NCBI GenBank assembly: GCA_033297075.1
Contig: MU858052.1
Coordinates: forward strand, 558,001 to 622,000
Direction of reading: 5' to 3'
Length of the DNA stretch: 64,000 bases
Source of the DNA: Rhypophila decipiens
Taxonomy: Eukaryota > Ascomycota > Sordariomycetes > Sordariales > Naviculisporaceae
Below are positions 1 to 11,714 of the stretch, piece after piece; the first letter of the stretch is position 1; the number at the start of each line of letters is the position of its first letter. Below the pieces are notes generated by a model, which saw only the letters and a list, made by a program, of their open reading frames with translations, made no database searches and was not told the origin of the DNA. The position numbers and the translations under genes were made by a program.

Positions 1-704
1 CTTTGTGAGTTCTCTGCGTCACTGGAGGTCGTAGTAGCTATAACAACATCAGGTTGTTCTGAAAATTTGACTTTAGGAAAGCTTGCCGTCGTCGGGCCCG
101 TCCTCTCCCTGGATGGCGGTCCTGACGATCGTTCCTTGAGCGACTGCTTCCGAGGAGATGGTCCTGAGGGCAAAGCCGGCAGTTGATCTGCGATCTGGGT
201 CGCCGCTGGCGCCATGATATCCTCAGGTGGCCATTCTGATCTGTAGCTCTCTTGAAGCTTCACTTTCCTCGGCTTGAGGGGCTCTGGCGCTGCAGAGACT
301 GCTGCTGCTGCTCCCGTGGGAAGATGCGACATCTCTCTTGGTCCGGGAACGGATGTTTCTTGGTAGGTCGGCCTCAACAGGGACTCACGCCACCATTCTT
401 CAGAGGGCACTGCTTGATCTTCCTCTGGCTTTGTGTGGCGGTCATGCTGTTGTTGCGCTCGCGCACGCTCACTACTGCTCCTCAACTCAAGGGGTAGGGG
501 AACAAGAACTTCTGGAAGGACATACTCTCTATGACTGCTGCTGATGCTATCGTGATGATGGGGCTCTTCCATGGAAGTCAACAGACGGACGGCAGCTCCT
601 CCATGTGGTCCTGATGCGCCGGTGGGCGTTGTGTCTTCGACCAGGTCGTCGTAGGACGGAAGCATATAGTCCGGCGGTCGCGAGGGAGTGTTTGGGTTGG
701 CCAT
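1..704 (-). CDS. Hypothetical disordered protein, N-terminal part (cut by window edge)
   Basis: The minus-strand frame is open without a stop from an ATG at 704 to base 1, at least 234 residues. The start was chosen because it lies in a strong context (GTCACC before ATGGCC) and no other ATG-led frame covers the interval. The protein opens MANPNTPSRPPDYMLPSYDD and continues rich in Pro, Ser, Glu and Arg, with a WWRESLL patch around residues 107-113 and an Ala run encoded by a CTG/CAG-type repeat near 299-312. I see no signal peptide, membrane segment or recognisable catalytic domain. The remainder lies outside the window, so no function can be given. It could be the regulatory N-terminus of a longer protein; the frame and start context make a real gene likely but not certain. 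Confidence 0.55.
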   Translation of the reverse strand, partial: MANPNTPSRPPDYMLPSYDDLVEDTTPTGASGPHGGAAVRLLTSMEEPHHHDSISSSHREYVLPEVLVPLPLELRSSSERARAQQQHDRHTKPEEDQAVPSEEWWRESLLRPTYQETSVPGPREMSHLPTGAAAAVSAAPEPLKPRKVKLQESYRSEWPPEDIMAPAATQIADQLPALPSGPSPRKQSLKERSSGPPSRERTGPTTASFPKVKFSEQPDVVIATTTSSDAENSQ

Positions 705-1796
705 GGTGACGGCAGTCGTTCCCCAAGAGGAATCTTTGTGTGCGATGGAATGCGCGCTGAGACAATTGGGGAGCTATCTCAAGTTTTGTGAGGAAGGGTT
801 CAGGGTGGACAGCTCCTAAAGGTCAGGTGAAATCGACAAGGCTCAGATCAAAACTGTCAAAGTGGATTGCAACGAGATGGTGAAATTGGGGAAACCCAAA
901 GGAAGAGATGTCGGGGCTTGCAGTGGAAATGTGTTTTGCGCAAAAGATGCTTCCCTGCTCGATGGAGAGCTTCCAATCCAATCCATGTGGCAGAGGGGTG
1001 CCGCTGGGCGAGGGTTGCAGTGTTTAGTTTACGCAGCGGCGTTGCCAGGGTAACCGCGCAAACCAAGGGTCAATGCGACAACAAACCCACCCCTCCCCTC
1101 CGCCCTTGGACAGGCGGGGTGCGGGGGTGTGACTAGCAACAGTCAGACGACGAACCAGAATCTCCACGAAGGAATCATTGTGGAAACTGGGCATGAAATA
1201 AACAGCATGGTACATAGTAAGAGAAACCACGGGAAGACGCTGCAGCATAAAGCTCTTCACTCTTACAATTCTTTTTTACTGGGCCATGCTGGAGTTGGAG
1301 AGTTTCTGTCCAGTTCCATATCCACACACCCTCCCCCGCTCGAGCGGCTGCAGATGCAAGGGGCAGCGGCGCCAGCAACGATCAACCACAACCGCTGTGA
1401 AACGAAAACCGACGGGTAGGCACTCTAGCAAAGTGTTACAAATCAAACAGCAATCCGATAAACGAACAAAGGCATATACGGCTTAAAATAAACATCGATA
1501 CGAGCTGCGAGAAAGACGACATCGTCCCGAGCAATTGGCAATCCATTCAGATGACACATGCATCTTGAGCCCGTCATCCAAACAAGCGACATGTGCATCA
1601 AAGAGGGGAACAGATGAAATGGATGTTTTAAATGGACCTAAAAATTATATACCGTGAATACAAAAAGACAAACAGCAATAGTGATATAAGATATTTAGAA
1701 CGCCGATAATGTGCAATGTAAGTGAAATGCAATTTTGAAAACGCAACGATGTCATTAAATCCTTTTCCTCCGCACACCTTGATATCACTCCAACAT
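705..1796. other. Intergenic region between hypothetical gene and sulfite reductase
   Basis: This holds the upstream region of the minus-strand gene at 1-704 and the downstream region of sulfite reductase. The part nearest 1600-1796 is A+T rich, as expected for a 3' UTR. Short ORFs exist on both strands but none has coding-like composition or a family resemblance. No repeat or RNA gene was seen. Confidence 0.5.
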
Positions 1797-4700
1797 TTAC
1801 TCCTCATCAGACTCTTCCTCAGCAACCTGTAAACGCAAATTTGTTAGCACAAGTCAACTTGAAACAAGAAAAAGTGTCAAAATGTACTCACCCCTTCATG
1901 GAAATCTCTACCCTCCTTGGTAGCCTTGATGATGCCCGCCCGAATGGTCCAGTCACCAAAATGCTCGCCTGTTTCCCTCTCCTTGGCATACCGTCCCAAC
2001 AAGCCCTTCATAATCTCAAGAATCTCCGGCTCCTGGATACTGGCCCGATACAGCTTATTCAGCCTCTGTCCGTGATAGCCACCGCCGAGGTACATGTTGT
2101 ATGTGTTGAAAGCTTTGCCCACAAACGCCACCTCGGCCAACCACGGTCGCGCACATCCGTTAGGGCAGCCAGTCATTCTCATGACGATGCTCTCCTTCCT
2201 GAGGCCAAATTCCTCGAGGAAGTTCTCCACCTTGGTGATCAAGACAGGCAGGTACCGCTCCGACTCGGCCATGGCCAGGCCACAGGTTGGGAACGCCACG
2301 CAAGCCGACGAGCTAAGACGCATAGCCGAGAATTGGATATTGTCCAGCTTGTACTTGGCCATCAGCTCCTTCAATGCGGGCAGATCCCCGTCTGCCGCGT
2401 TGCTGAGGATCAGATGCTGGTTGGGTGACAGACGGAACTCGCCCTTGTGGATCTTGGCAATCTCCCTCAGGCCAGTCTTCATCTGGAACTCGGCGGTATC
2501 CTCGATACGGCCGTTCTCGATGAAGAAGGTAAAGTGGTTCATGCCCGTCTCGTCCTTGGTCCAGCCGAATGTGTCGATGTTGCTGTCAAAGTGGTAAGGC
2601 TTAGGCTCGCCAAACTTCTGGCCCCAGAGATCCTCGACCTTGGAGCGGAAGACATCGACACCCATGTCATCGATGGTGTACTTCAAGCGGGCGTGCTTGC
2701 GGTTCTTGCGGTCGCCGTGGTCGCGCTGGACCAGCATCACCTTTTCGCAGGCAATGTGGACCTGAGCAGTCTCGACGAAGCCCAGCATGCGGCCAATCTG
2801 AGGGTACGTCTTCTTGTTGTTGTGCGTAGCACCCATACCACCACCAGCCAAGAGGTTGAAGCCAACAAGGTGGTCATCATCGCCCTTGATGGCAACAAGA
2901 CCGATATCGTGGGCGTAGACGTCGACGTCGTTGTACGGCGGGATGGCGATGGAGATCTTGAACTTTCTGGGCAGATAAGTAGGTCCGTAGAGAGGCTCGA
3001 AATCCTGGACGGCATCACCGGCGACCTGAACCTTCTTGTCATTGTCGTCCGTGAGCCAGATCTCATGGTAGGCCGTAGTGGAAGGCAGCAAGTGGTCGCT
3101 GATCTTCTGGGAGCAGGCGTAGACCTCGCGATGGTACTTGGACTGCTCCGGAAGAGGGCTGCACATGACGTTACGGTTGACATCACCGCAAGCAGCAATC
3201 GTGGTCATGAGAGCGCGGTTGATAGCCTGCATGGCCGGCTTAAGCTTGCCCTTGACCACACCGTGGAACTGGAAGGTCTGACGAGTGGTGAGCTTCATGG
3301 TCTCATTGCCGAGCTCGTTGGCGATATCGTCCATCTGGATCCACTGCTTGGGAGTAGAAACACCACCGGGGAGTCTGCAACGAATCATGAACGAGTAGGC
3401 AGGCTCCAGGCCCTGGGCCTTGCGCTCGTCTCTGATGTCACGGTCGTCCTGCATGTAGGTGCCGTGGAACTTGGTGAGCTGAGAATCCTCGGCAGAGATG
3501 GCGCCAGTGGAGGTGTCGTTGAGACCCTCTACGATGGTGCCGCGGAGGTAGTTGGAAGCCAACTTAATGTCCTCGTTGGTGATCGGTGGGGGCTCATCCG
3601 GCAGACCGTCGACGTTGGCGACGCCGAGGGCCTCCCAGATCTTGGGCTCCCACTCATTGTAGCCAGTGTGGTATCCATCAGGGTCCTGGTCATCACCAAG
3701 TCCAATATCCGCCAGCCGCTTGGCACCAAAATTGGCCAATACCCGGTCGAGGTCCTTACCAGGCTTGTTGTAGTAGACCCTGTCCTCCTTCCGGGGCCAG
3801 TAATGGCTGTCTCCCAAGGCCATAACGGAGTACCTGACAGAGGCAAGGTCGAGCTCCGTGCTGTCTTTGATGGCATTCCAGAACCCATGACCGTTCTGTG
3901 GGAACTCACCCTGACCGGCGGTGGAGGAAATGAAGACGATGTTCTCCTCATTCGGAAGATCCTCGATGGGGTAGTCTTCCATGGCCATAACCGTGGTCTT
4001 GAGACCTCTGGCACGTCCTCTCCTTCCAAGCCTCTTGGCGAGGGACTCGGCATTTCCGTTGTCGGAAGCGAAAAGGATGGTCAATGGGGCACCAAACAGA
4101 CCTTCGAGAAGCTGGTTGTAGGCGTCCTTGGCCTTGCGCTTCTGCTGCGCACGAACCTCGGTACCAAAGTCCTGGGCCAAGGAAGCACCAAGCACGGGGT
4201 TCTTCCGCATGAGCTGTGTCAGCTGGTTGTCTCTGTCCAGGAACTCCTTGAGCTCCTTCTTCACCCGCTCAGAGTCCAAGGAGAAGGCGGGCTCGCCCTT
4301 CTTCTCGTTGTCGGGGTTCCAGCGGTAAAGGGGCCAGTAGCCGAGGTCGACAGCCTTCTTGGTCTCTTGGAGCACGGTGAGAGGAGAATCGTGCTCGCCG
4401 AAGTAGGGAAGGTACGCCAGAACAATGGAGGGGCCGTTGAACTTGTCAGCCTCGTCCATTGCCTGAAGAACCTGGGTATATGAGCTGTAGACAGCGGTCG
4501 AGGCAACATAGGCATTTCCAAAGTTCATGGCATAAAGACCGATGTCCTTCTTTCTCCGGTTGGCATCAGCCGCGGCGCGCTCCGAGTAAGGAGTAGAATC
4601 GATGATCAGCATATTGACATTCTCGCCAGAGGCAAGAACATGGTGGACGCCAGAATTGCCGAGGTCGTAAGCCCAGGCATCAGAGCCAACAAGCCAGAGC

Positions 4701-6667
4701 GACTGCTTCCTGAAGAAGGCCTTGTTCTGGAGCAGCTCACGCGACAACCTTGAGTTGTCAAGCCTGAGCTTGGAAACAACATCATCGGCAACCTCTTCGG
4801 ACTTCTTGGAGTCCTCCGCGTTGGCTACCCACTTGGCAAGGGCTCTCTTTGGGGTCTCGGTGAGGAAACGGCCAGAACCAGCCGCCTCCTTGACCTCGCC
4901 CACGAAACGCTGCTTGCGCTCTTTTCTGGCCAGGAGAGCGCCGAAGCCATACTCGGGGGTGGCAGAGATGGTGTTGGAAATGCCTGCATTGTCGGCCTCG
5001 ATGGAGTTGGCAATGAAGGCACGGCTTCCAAACAATTGGTCGAGGATCTTGGTGTACGCGGTTTCGAGCTTGGGTTTCTCCAGTCCATACTCGGATGTCT
5101 GCTCTGGCGCCTCACGCTCGCCCACCTCAAGGTTCTGGACGGGCTTCTCGGAGGTGAGGTTCTGGAAAATGCCACGGAGAGCCTGGTCCACGGTCTCGCG
5201 GGAGATGTAGCCGAGTTGGTTGCCAACAATGGTCTCCACACCACCAACGGCGCTCTTGACCGAAGTCAAAACGTCAATCAGTAGCGGGCCCCACTTGGTC
5301 GTCTTCCTCGAGACCTGCTCAAGAACGGCCACGCGCTTCACAGATCTCGGGATAGCTTCGATGAGCTTGGCACCCAACCAGGGACGGTATAACCTCGCAG
5401 TCAGAATACCAGCATTGGCATAAGCATCGCCAGACTGTGCGCTGCCGATGGCCTCGCGGAAAAGGGAAGTGGCGGAACCGAAGATGAAGAGGCAATTCTC
5501 AGCATTTGAAGGACCAGTCCACTCAAATGCGTTGTATTGTCTGCCCACCAAGTCACTAAGCTGCTTCCATATTGAGGTAACGTATGTGTAGATGTGTTCG
5601 GAGTTGACAATCTGGGCAATTGGCTCGATCGTGGTGGCCGTGGAGACGCTCGAGGGCGAGACGGTTCCGCTCTGTTGGCTAGATGTGGATGCTGTCTGAG
5701 AAGTGGCGTGCGAGCTGAGTACTGGGAGCTCCGTGCTGGCTTGCAAATCTGTGACTGCACCAGTCCTCGCGACCCGCTCAGACTGCTCAGCAGCGATAAC
5801 GACCCGGCCGTCGTCGGCATAGATTCCAGAGCCGGAACTGGGGGCAGACTGGAACCGCCGCACATTGTCCAAATTCAGGATCGTCTGAACAACTTGTGAG
5901 TCCTCTGGGGTGATTGCTTCGCTCTTGTCGCTGGCGGTGGGGTCGAAGAAGTGGATGACTCCCTTGCCGGAGCGGAGGGCCAAGGCATGGGCTGTCAGGC
6001 CGATATCTTGCGCCTCCTGGAGGGTCTCAGACTGGAGGAAGGTCCAGCCAGAGTTGCGAACCGAGGTGATGGCAGAGTAGTCAGGGAAGCTCTTGGGGGC
6101 CAGAGCTACATGGAGGACGATGGGATAGTTGGCGAGCTTGTAGAGGTGCGCAACTGAGGGAAGAAGTATTGTGGATGTGGTCGTTACGGAGACCAGCTCT
6201 CCGGCCCGGATGGGGGTGAACGCCGATAGTAATGGGTCGGCGTTGTGTCTGACTGAGAGGATGTTGGGGACGGAATCTGCGCTCTTTGCGACCAGACTCT
6301 GGTCTTTTCTCGTGGCATATCTCTTGAGGTGGCTCGAGAAGTCTGAGTCGGCGGCCAATGAAGGCTGGACCGAGATAACGGTGTCGCTTGCGAGGTAGGC
6401 GATTCGTGCGACTGTGACGCGGACATGTCAGCGGGGGTCCTCAGCCTTGTAATTGAGGGTTTGTTGCAGCACTTGGCGGGGCAGCCTGAGCATCATCTAC
6501 ACAGCACAATGCAGTGTCCCAGCAATACAAAAGCTCAGAATAAATGCGGTAGGCGCCGGAGTAACAGGAAAGTAAGAGAGAAAGTGGAAAATAAACGCGG
6601 CGCATCAATTGGAAAACTTACCGGCCTCTTCAGGCGTGCGAATCTTGAAGCTCGAATCCTCTGCCAT
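1797..6667 (-). CDS. MET5: Sulfite reductase [NADPH] beta subunit (hemoprotein), Met5-type
   Basis: Reduces sulfite to sulfide for cysteine and methionine synthesis, in the cytosol with the flavoprotein alpha subunit. Three exons: 6622-6667, 1892-6411, 1797-1826 (introns 210 and 65 nt), giving 1531 aa, close to the roughly 1440 aa of yeast Met5. The start is MAEDSSFKIRTPEEA; splicing GCC-G to TC restores the expected VARIAYLASD. An N-terminal pyruvate-ferredoxin-oxidoreductase-like part is followed by a flavodoxin domain near residues 785-930 (LTILFASDNGNAES, STAGQGE) and the siroheme/4Fe-4S hemoprotein. The cluster cysteines are visible at 1386 and 1392 (CVAFPTC) and 1431 and 1435 (CPNGC). 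The last exon encodes only nine residues, an acidic tail VAEEESDEE. Unspliced, the frame would add VSTF and stop. The gene is downstream of kei1 on the same strand; no shared function is implied. Confidence 0.96.
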
Positions 6668-7884
6668 GGCTTCCAGAATCCAGGTTGCTTGATGCAATCG
6701 ATGATGCGTTTTGGCAGCAGATTTGGAGAGGGCACGTTCAACCAGAGATAGCAAAGAAAAAAAGGACCCCTTGGAATTATTTTTAACTTTCAACTAGAGA
6801 AAAAAAATCAATTGCCTCTTCTCGTCCAGCTTATAGGTAGCAAGAAACGGCCGGCCGCGGAGGGCAGTTCAGTCCAGATTCGCCTGTCGGCCCCGCATGA
6901 CTGCTGAATTCTCTCGGCAATGGGGGTCTGGGGCGATTGCGTGATCGAACTAATAACTGTTCTCACCAGCGCTCTTACAAGCTTTTCTTCACCAGCAACG
7001 TCCGCCGACCCCAACAACGGCAGCCAGCGAATGGTGAGTGCCGAATTTTCAATGGCTCTTTGTCATGGATGCAACTGTCCACCCAGCCTTGGGGTTTTAT
7101 TTCCCTTCATCCTGAATAGGAACGAACTGGCCTGTTCCCGGCCACTTCTTATCCAATTCCGGGTACGTAGCTCTCCACGTGTTGTGATGTCGTGAGAAGT
7201 AAGGTAAAAGTCGTTTTTTATGTATATGTAGTAGTCTCCACAGAGGAGGGACGAAAAGACGTTAAGATGGCAGCAAGCTGAGCTCGTGTCACGGAGCTGG
7301 TCCGGAAAGGTGTACGGAGGTCAATTGCGAATTGGCCGACGTGATTTGGTACCTAATCAAGAACCCACAGTCCGAGTGCCCCGATAGCCGCCGACAGCCT
7401 TTAGGACCCCCGTGTGGGTGCCAAGCCGCAAAAACGCCACCGACAATGTTCTGCAGCTGAGGGCAGGAACACCAATTACGTACACTAGGGAAACGTGAGC
7501 AACCCCTTTTCGGTCCAAGATTGAATAGTAATCCATCAAGACATTCATATTAGTATTCGTATGTATACAATGCTCAATAAAGCATGCCATGCTATGCCGC
7601 CGCGCCCTATGTACAGTAGGAATAAAGTACGGATATCGCCCGTCCCGCCAAAACATCATGAGCCATCCCGCAAATGCAAATGCAGCAGAAACCGTATGCA
7701 GAACCATAAAGACGAGCTCCTCCGCGGACTCTCGATGCTACTATTCTCAGCATCCAAGTGGTTGTAGTGGGTATCATCATATCTTGCTCAGCAACACCCA
7801 CCAGCCATCCGTCCACCCAACTCGACCCGAGAAAATCGATGATCAGGAACAAGAGACATGAGATGATAGGTGAGAGAAGAATGT
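6668..7884. other. Intergenic: sulfite reductase promoter and kei1 3' flank
   Basis: This carries the promoter and 5' leader of the sulfite reductase gene and the 3' flank of kei1. No convincing ORF or RNA gene was found. I looked for a CYS3-type palindrome expected for sulfur control and did not find a clear match. Confidence 0.5.
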
Positions 7885-8995
7885 TCAGATGGCTCTGCTG
7901 CGACCAAACTTGGCCCCAACGTTTCTCGCCCACTCCTCGTCTTCCTTCCTCCCCAGCCAATATCCCTTGCCTACGGATACCATGGCCCGGCCCATAGTCC
8001 CCTTCCATCCATCGCCTAGCTGTCCTCCCTTGGCAAAGATGTCCTTGTCCATATCGCCTTCTTCCGCCGCCGTTGTATCTTCATCGACATCGTTCCCGGC
8101 CGACGGGACACTGGCATACGGCGAGTTGACATAGTTGCGCAAAACCCTCCGCGCATGCGCCAGGACGACGAAGCAGAAATAGAGTCTCACGAGGTTGAAG
8201 AGCGCAACGAGGACTAGACTCGTGGCTGTCTCTCGTGACGCCATGTTGGCCGCGTACTGCGCGGCCTGGTCGCCGGTGTTGTCCGTTGCCCCGTCATATT
8301 CGCCGTCGCCTCTAGCTGGCAGATCTGCGTCGGTAGCTGATGTGGCAGCTTCGTCCTCCAAGGTCGTCAGGCACCAGGTGATGGCGAAGGTGGTGGTGTA
8401 TCCTATGCTCAACAGAGTGTCGACCACATATATCCACGCAAATGCGAGATTAGGAAATGGCGTCCCTTTCCGGATGTGCGGTAGTATGAAAAATAAGGCG
8501 ACGAGTGTCAAAAGCGAGAGCAGGTACTGAGAAAGCTGAACTGGAGAGAGCGCATAGCCGGTGAACAAGGCCAGGACGCCGTAGAAGCCCGTCAATTTGT
8601 TAAATATCAGGGACACGGCGATGAACTCGGTGGCTATGGAGAGCGGCATGATTCCAAAGCACGACTATTCCCGATGGCGCAGAAAAGTGTCAGCGGATCG
8701 TCCCAACGGTTTGGTAAGGAAGATGTAATGTTCTCGAGTGAGAATGAATTTTTCCTCTATCCGTCGCTCCACCCCGACCGGTTGAATGCCAGCCCGTCGC
8801 GTGCACAAAGTGACAGACGGGAAGGGGGTTTCGCAAGGAAGAATTGGGCGGTTGTTTGTGGTGGTACTGGACGTAGTAGCACGTCCTGGTGCCGGTGCAT
8901 TTGAAGCGAGAGGGGAGGGAAAGAGTAGCGCGGAGATAACTGACCTTTGGCCGGGGGAAGCGAAGCCGAGAAACACCCCTTGAAAATGAGCCCAT
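7885..8995 (-). CDS. KEI1: Kei1, inositolphosphorylceramide synthase regulatory subunit
   Basis: Kei1 pairs with the catalytic subunit Aur1 in the Golgi to make inositolphosphorylceramide; the enzyme is fungus-specific. Exon 2 (7885-8664) encodes a multi-pass protein with hydrophobic segments including FIAVSLIFNKLTGFYGVLAL, a family hallmark, then further segments, an acidic luminal loop and a charged C-terminus ending KFGRSRAI. The ATG at 8649 would drop the basic N-terminus, so I add exon 1, 8945-8995 (MGSFSRGVSRLRFPRPK), joined in phase 0 to SCFGIMPLSIATE; the basic Pro-rich start followed by F-G-x-M-x-L matches the family. Total 276 aa. The intron is long for this window (280 nt), has a GTCAGT donor, a CGCTGAC branch site and a TAG acceptor. 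The family call is strong; the exon 1 boundary is an inference. An in-frame upstream start at 9049 would add 18 residues. Confidence 0.88.
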
Positions 8996-11390
8996 TATGC
9001 GATGATTGTGGTGTGGCAGGTGGTTACTGGAACTTGATTCAAGAAACAACGGACGACATAAAGGTTCGCGATGATAAGTAAAGTATTGTACAAGGTTTCA
9101 ACCGCCCGAGTGCCCGAACATTTAGAGTTGTCTTGGGAAAGAAGTCCCTTCTTGCAGATCCAGTCTCCAGTCCTCCCTCGCAAGACTCCAGAAGCCAAGT
9201 GAGAGTCCAGTTGTGTGTCGGGCCCAGTGGAGCACAAGACACTTGACACACTCATACCACCCAAACAGAACCAACAGACACACATAATCGCTACATCGCC
9301 AAGACGATCCCAAGAGGCAACTCGATCTTTCTTATCACCCAAACTGCGTAGACTCCGAGGGCCCGAGATGACTTGCGGCGGGCGCCGGATACGTCGGCAA
9401 ACGGCTCATGCTGGGCGTTGCTAAATACGTCACACGGCCCGCCTGGGACGCTGGGACGCTGCTGGGACGGGCCATGGCCTGCTATTGGCCGAGTTCCTGG
9501 CCTGAAAACTCTCTGAATCCTTATCAGATGAAAGCTTCGCTGGTCATTCTCGACTGTGGAAAAGTAATCACAGATATCGTGAAAATGATACTGTTTGGTA
9601 GATTTGCACTTAAATCCGACGTCCTTTTTGATAACAAAAGGACGTTGCGTCATCCGTAAGCACAGGCAAGCCCCCCAAGCCAGAGATTACCGAAACCGAA
9701 GCAATTCGACGCCACGATTTCCTTCCCGGGGGCCGGTGTTTTGTTGACCCCGGACGCCACGATCAAACCTTACTGGCTGGTTTTCTTTGTGTTTTTTCTC
9801 ATCTTCAACATCTCACATAAAACAGATGAAGGCATCGACGCAGATTGACAAAATAGAACAGCGGCCAGGACTCTGATTTTAAGCGCCTCTACTGAGAAAG
9901 AAAGAATTTTCTCTTCGACCAATCCGTATCCGTAAATCCGCATTGGTTCATGCCGGCTAGCGCTGTTCGTGCCTGAGTTTTGTGTCCACCTTCAGCTCAC
10001 GAGAACTCCACCACGAGACTCCTGAGATTGGCTGGCGATGTTACTCACTACGGCGCGTCCGGTATCAAAACCCCATCCAGTAAAGGGGCACGCGACCGAG
10101 CTCCACAGTTGACAACAACAATCCATTTGTTGCGTTGTTCGGGAGACACAGCTTTCTTGAAAAGGGGGTGGTGTAAATATTCCGGGAGCCCCTACCTATC
10201 TTTGAGATATATTTTTCCATGACCAGGTGTTGGTTGGATATAGATATGCTATATCCCGTATCTTCAAGGACACCATTGACTTGATCGACGAAGAGCTGTT
10301 GTGTTCAAGGTTCTGCCTCAGCCGTCCAAAGGGTTAGGAGAAATATTACACTCGAGACAACAACATACTCCGTTGATAACAGCATTACATGAATAGACAC
10401 AGGTTTACACATTCTAAGATGTAATCCCAGTAAGGGGGTATTCTAACTACATTATCGTAATGCTTACCGCAAGTGAGTCTCATTCTTTCAGGAGATCATA
10501 TTTAAAAAGGATGGGGTCTTGGTAGATAACTTCTTTGTTAAACCCAACTCATCACTTTTCAGACACCGATATATATGTGAGCCTCATAGTGTATTCATAA
10601 ACGGTTTTATTATCTGGAGAAGAACTGTGTTACTAAATGTTCTATGAAGGGAATGGAAACTTTGATACTCAGTCTTTACACTATATGTAACCTCATCCTA
10701 TGCAGGACCTTCCAAGTACCTTTTCTATAAGATGCTTCTGGCGGGTAAGTTACCGAGAGTTCATATCCAACAAAGGTTTAAGCTATTGCTACTTCAATCT
10801 CAAGGGCAGTATGGTAACTGAGAACTTGAGGCCAGACTGTTTTATAAACCATAGGTTCGTGCTGATATTTGCTAGCTATATGTAAGCATGACCAGTCCTG
10901 CACTAGTTTCCTCACCAAGTGTATCTGGTGGAGATGGGATGAAATCCATAATCCGTTTTCGAATCATCGATATGTACTGCCGTGTCATGTCACATGTGGC
11001 TTGTTCAGGTCAGCATGAGGTCATCAAACTGTCACGAGTCACAGCGATAAAAGGTAAAGATGATAAACGACGCAGCGTTTATTTGTGCCTATTGATGGTA
11101 GAGCTACACATAAGCATCAACGAGAACGTCGATGCAAAGCAAGACAAATCCAACCCGTTTGTGTTGATATGCTTGCAGAAATAAGGCAATGCCAAACCCG
11201 AATGATTCCTCCATATTCGCCGACCTTGGTGACCCATGTAGTACAGGAAGCGAACCGTAGGAAAATACCATTCGGGAAATGTGTTGTGCTCTCCACCAGC
11301 AATGATGTGTTGTTTGTTTGTTCATTCATTCATTCTCTTTCTTCTCTGCTGCTGCCTTGACACAGCAGTCGAGGGGCTCTCGCCATTCAC
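8996..11390. other. Intergenic, 2.4 kb, no gene recognised
   Basis: This contains the kei1 promoter and the 3' flank of the 107-aa gene. A small direct repeat of GGGACGCT-like units sits near 9447-9475. From about 10200 to 11100 the sequence is visibly richer in A+T than neighbouring DNA, with only short unconvincing ORFs. No transposon ends or RNA gene were recognised; an unannotated transcript cannot be excluded. Confidence 0.45.
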
Positions 11391-11714
11391 TTAGGAATGC
11401 TGAACCCCAAGGAGGTCAAAGTTCTTCTTGATCCGGTTGTCGGCTCGCTTGGCAATCTTCTCAAGAGGAAGCTTGTGCTCAACTCTCTGGACTGTCCGGG
11501 CGACTGGTGGTGTGACTTTTTGGATGCTGCGCTCGACGGGAGACTTGAAGAAGGTGATGTTGCGTTCCCATTTGGGGGCCCACTTGAGAGTCTGTCTGGC
11601 GACGCGCTCCTCGGCTCCGGGAATGAGCATGTAGAAGGGTGCAAAGGAGGCGACGCCTGCGCAGCCGAAGGTGATGAGCTCGGAGCGGCGAGGAGCGGGG
11701 ATGCGGACAGGCAT
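11391..11714 (-). CDS. Small single-span membrane protein, function unknown (107 aa)
   Basis: An uninterrupted frame begins MPVRIPAPRRSELITFG and ends DLLGVQHS. A basic, Pro-containing N-terminus (about residues 1-12) precedes one hydrophobic segment (roughly 14-32, ITFGCAGVASFAPFYMLIPG), followed by a highly basic C-terminal half with no further span (for example KIAKRADNRIKKNF). This layout resembles small mitochondrial inner-membrane proteins, but I do not recognise a family, so the location is only an inference. The start is preceded by ATCATC (A at -3). The upstream leader is pyrimidine- and CAA-rich like a 5' UTR and appears to contain an intron. Alternatives include a respiratory-complex accessory subunit; no function is assigned. 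Confidence 0.75.
   Translation of the reverse strand: MPVRIPAPRRSELITFGCAGVASFAPFYMLIPGAEERVARQTLKWAPKWERNITFFKSPVERSIQKVTPPVARTVQRVEHKLPLEKIAKRADNRIKKNFDLLGVQHS

Noticed and set aside
2447..4483. 678-codon plus-strand open frame antisense to sulfite reductase
   Set aside because: Val/Leu/Asp-biased translation with no domain; long antisense frames arise from the G/C-ending codon bias of the real gene, which has intact cofactor motifs.
7031..7190. ATG followed directly by a GTGAGT donor, then a possible short exon ending at a GTACGT donor (plus strand)
   Set aside because: Resembles genes with an intron right after the start codon, but I could not find a continuing exon or a recognisable product.
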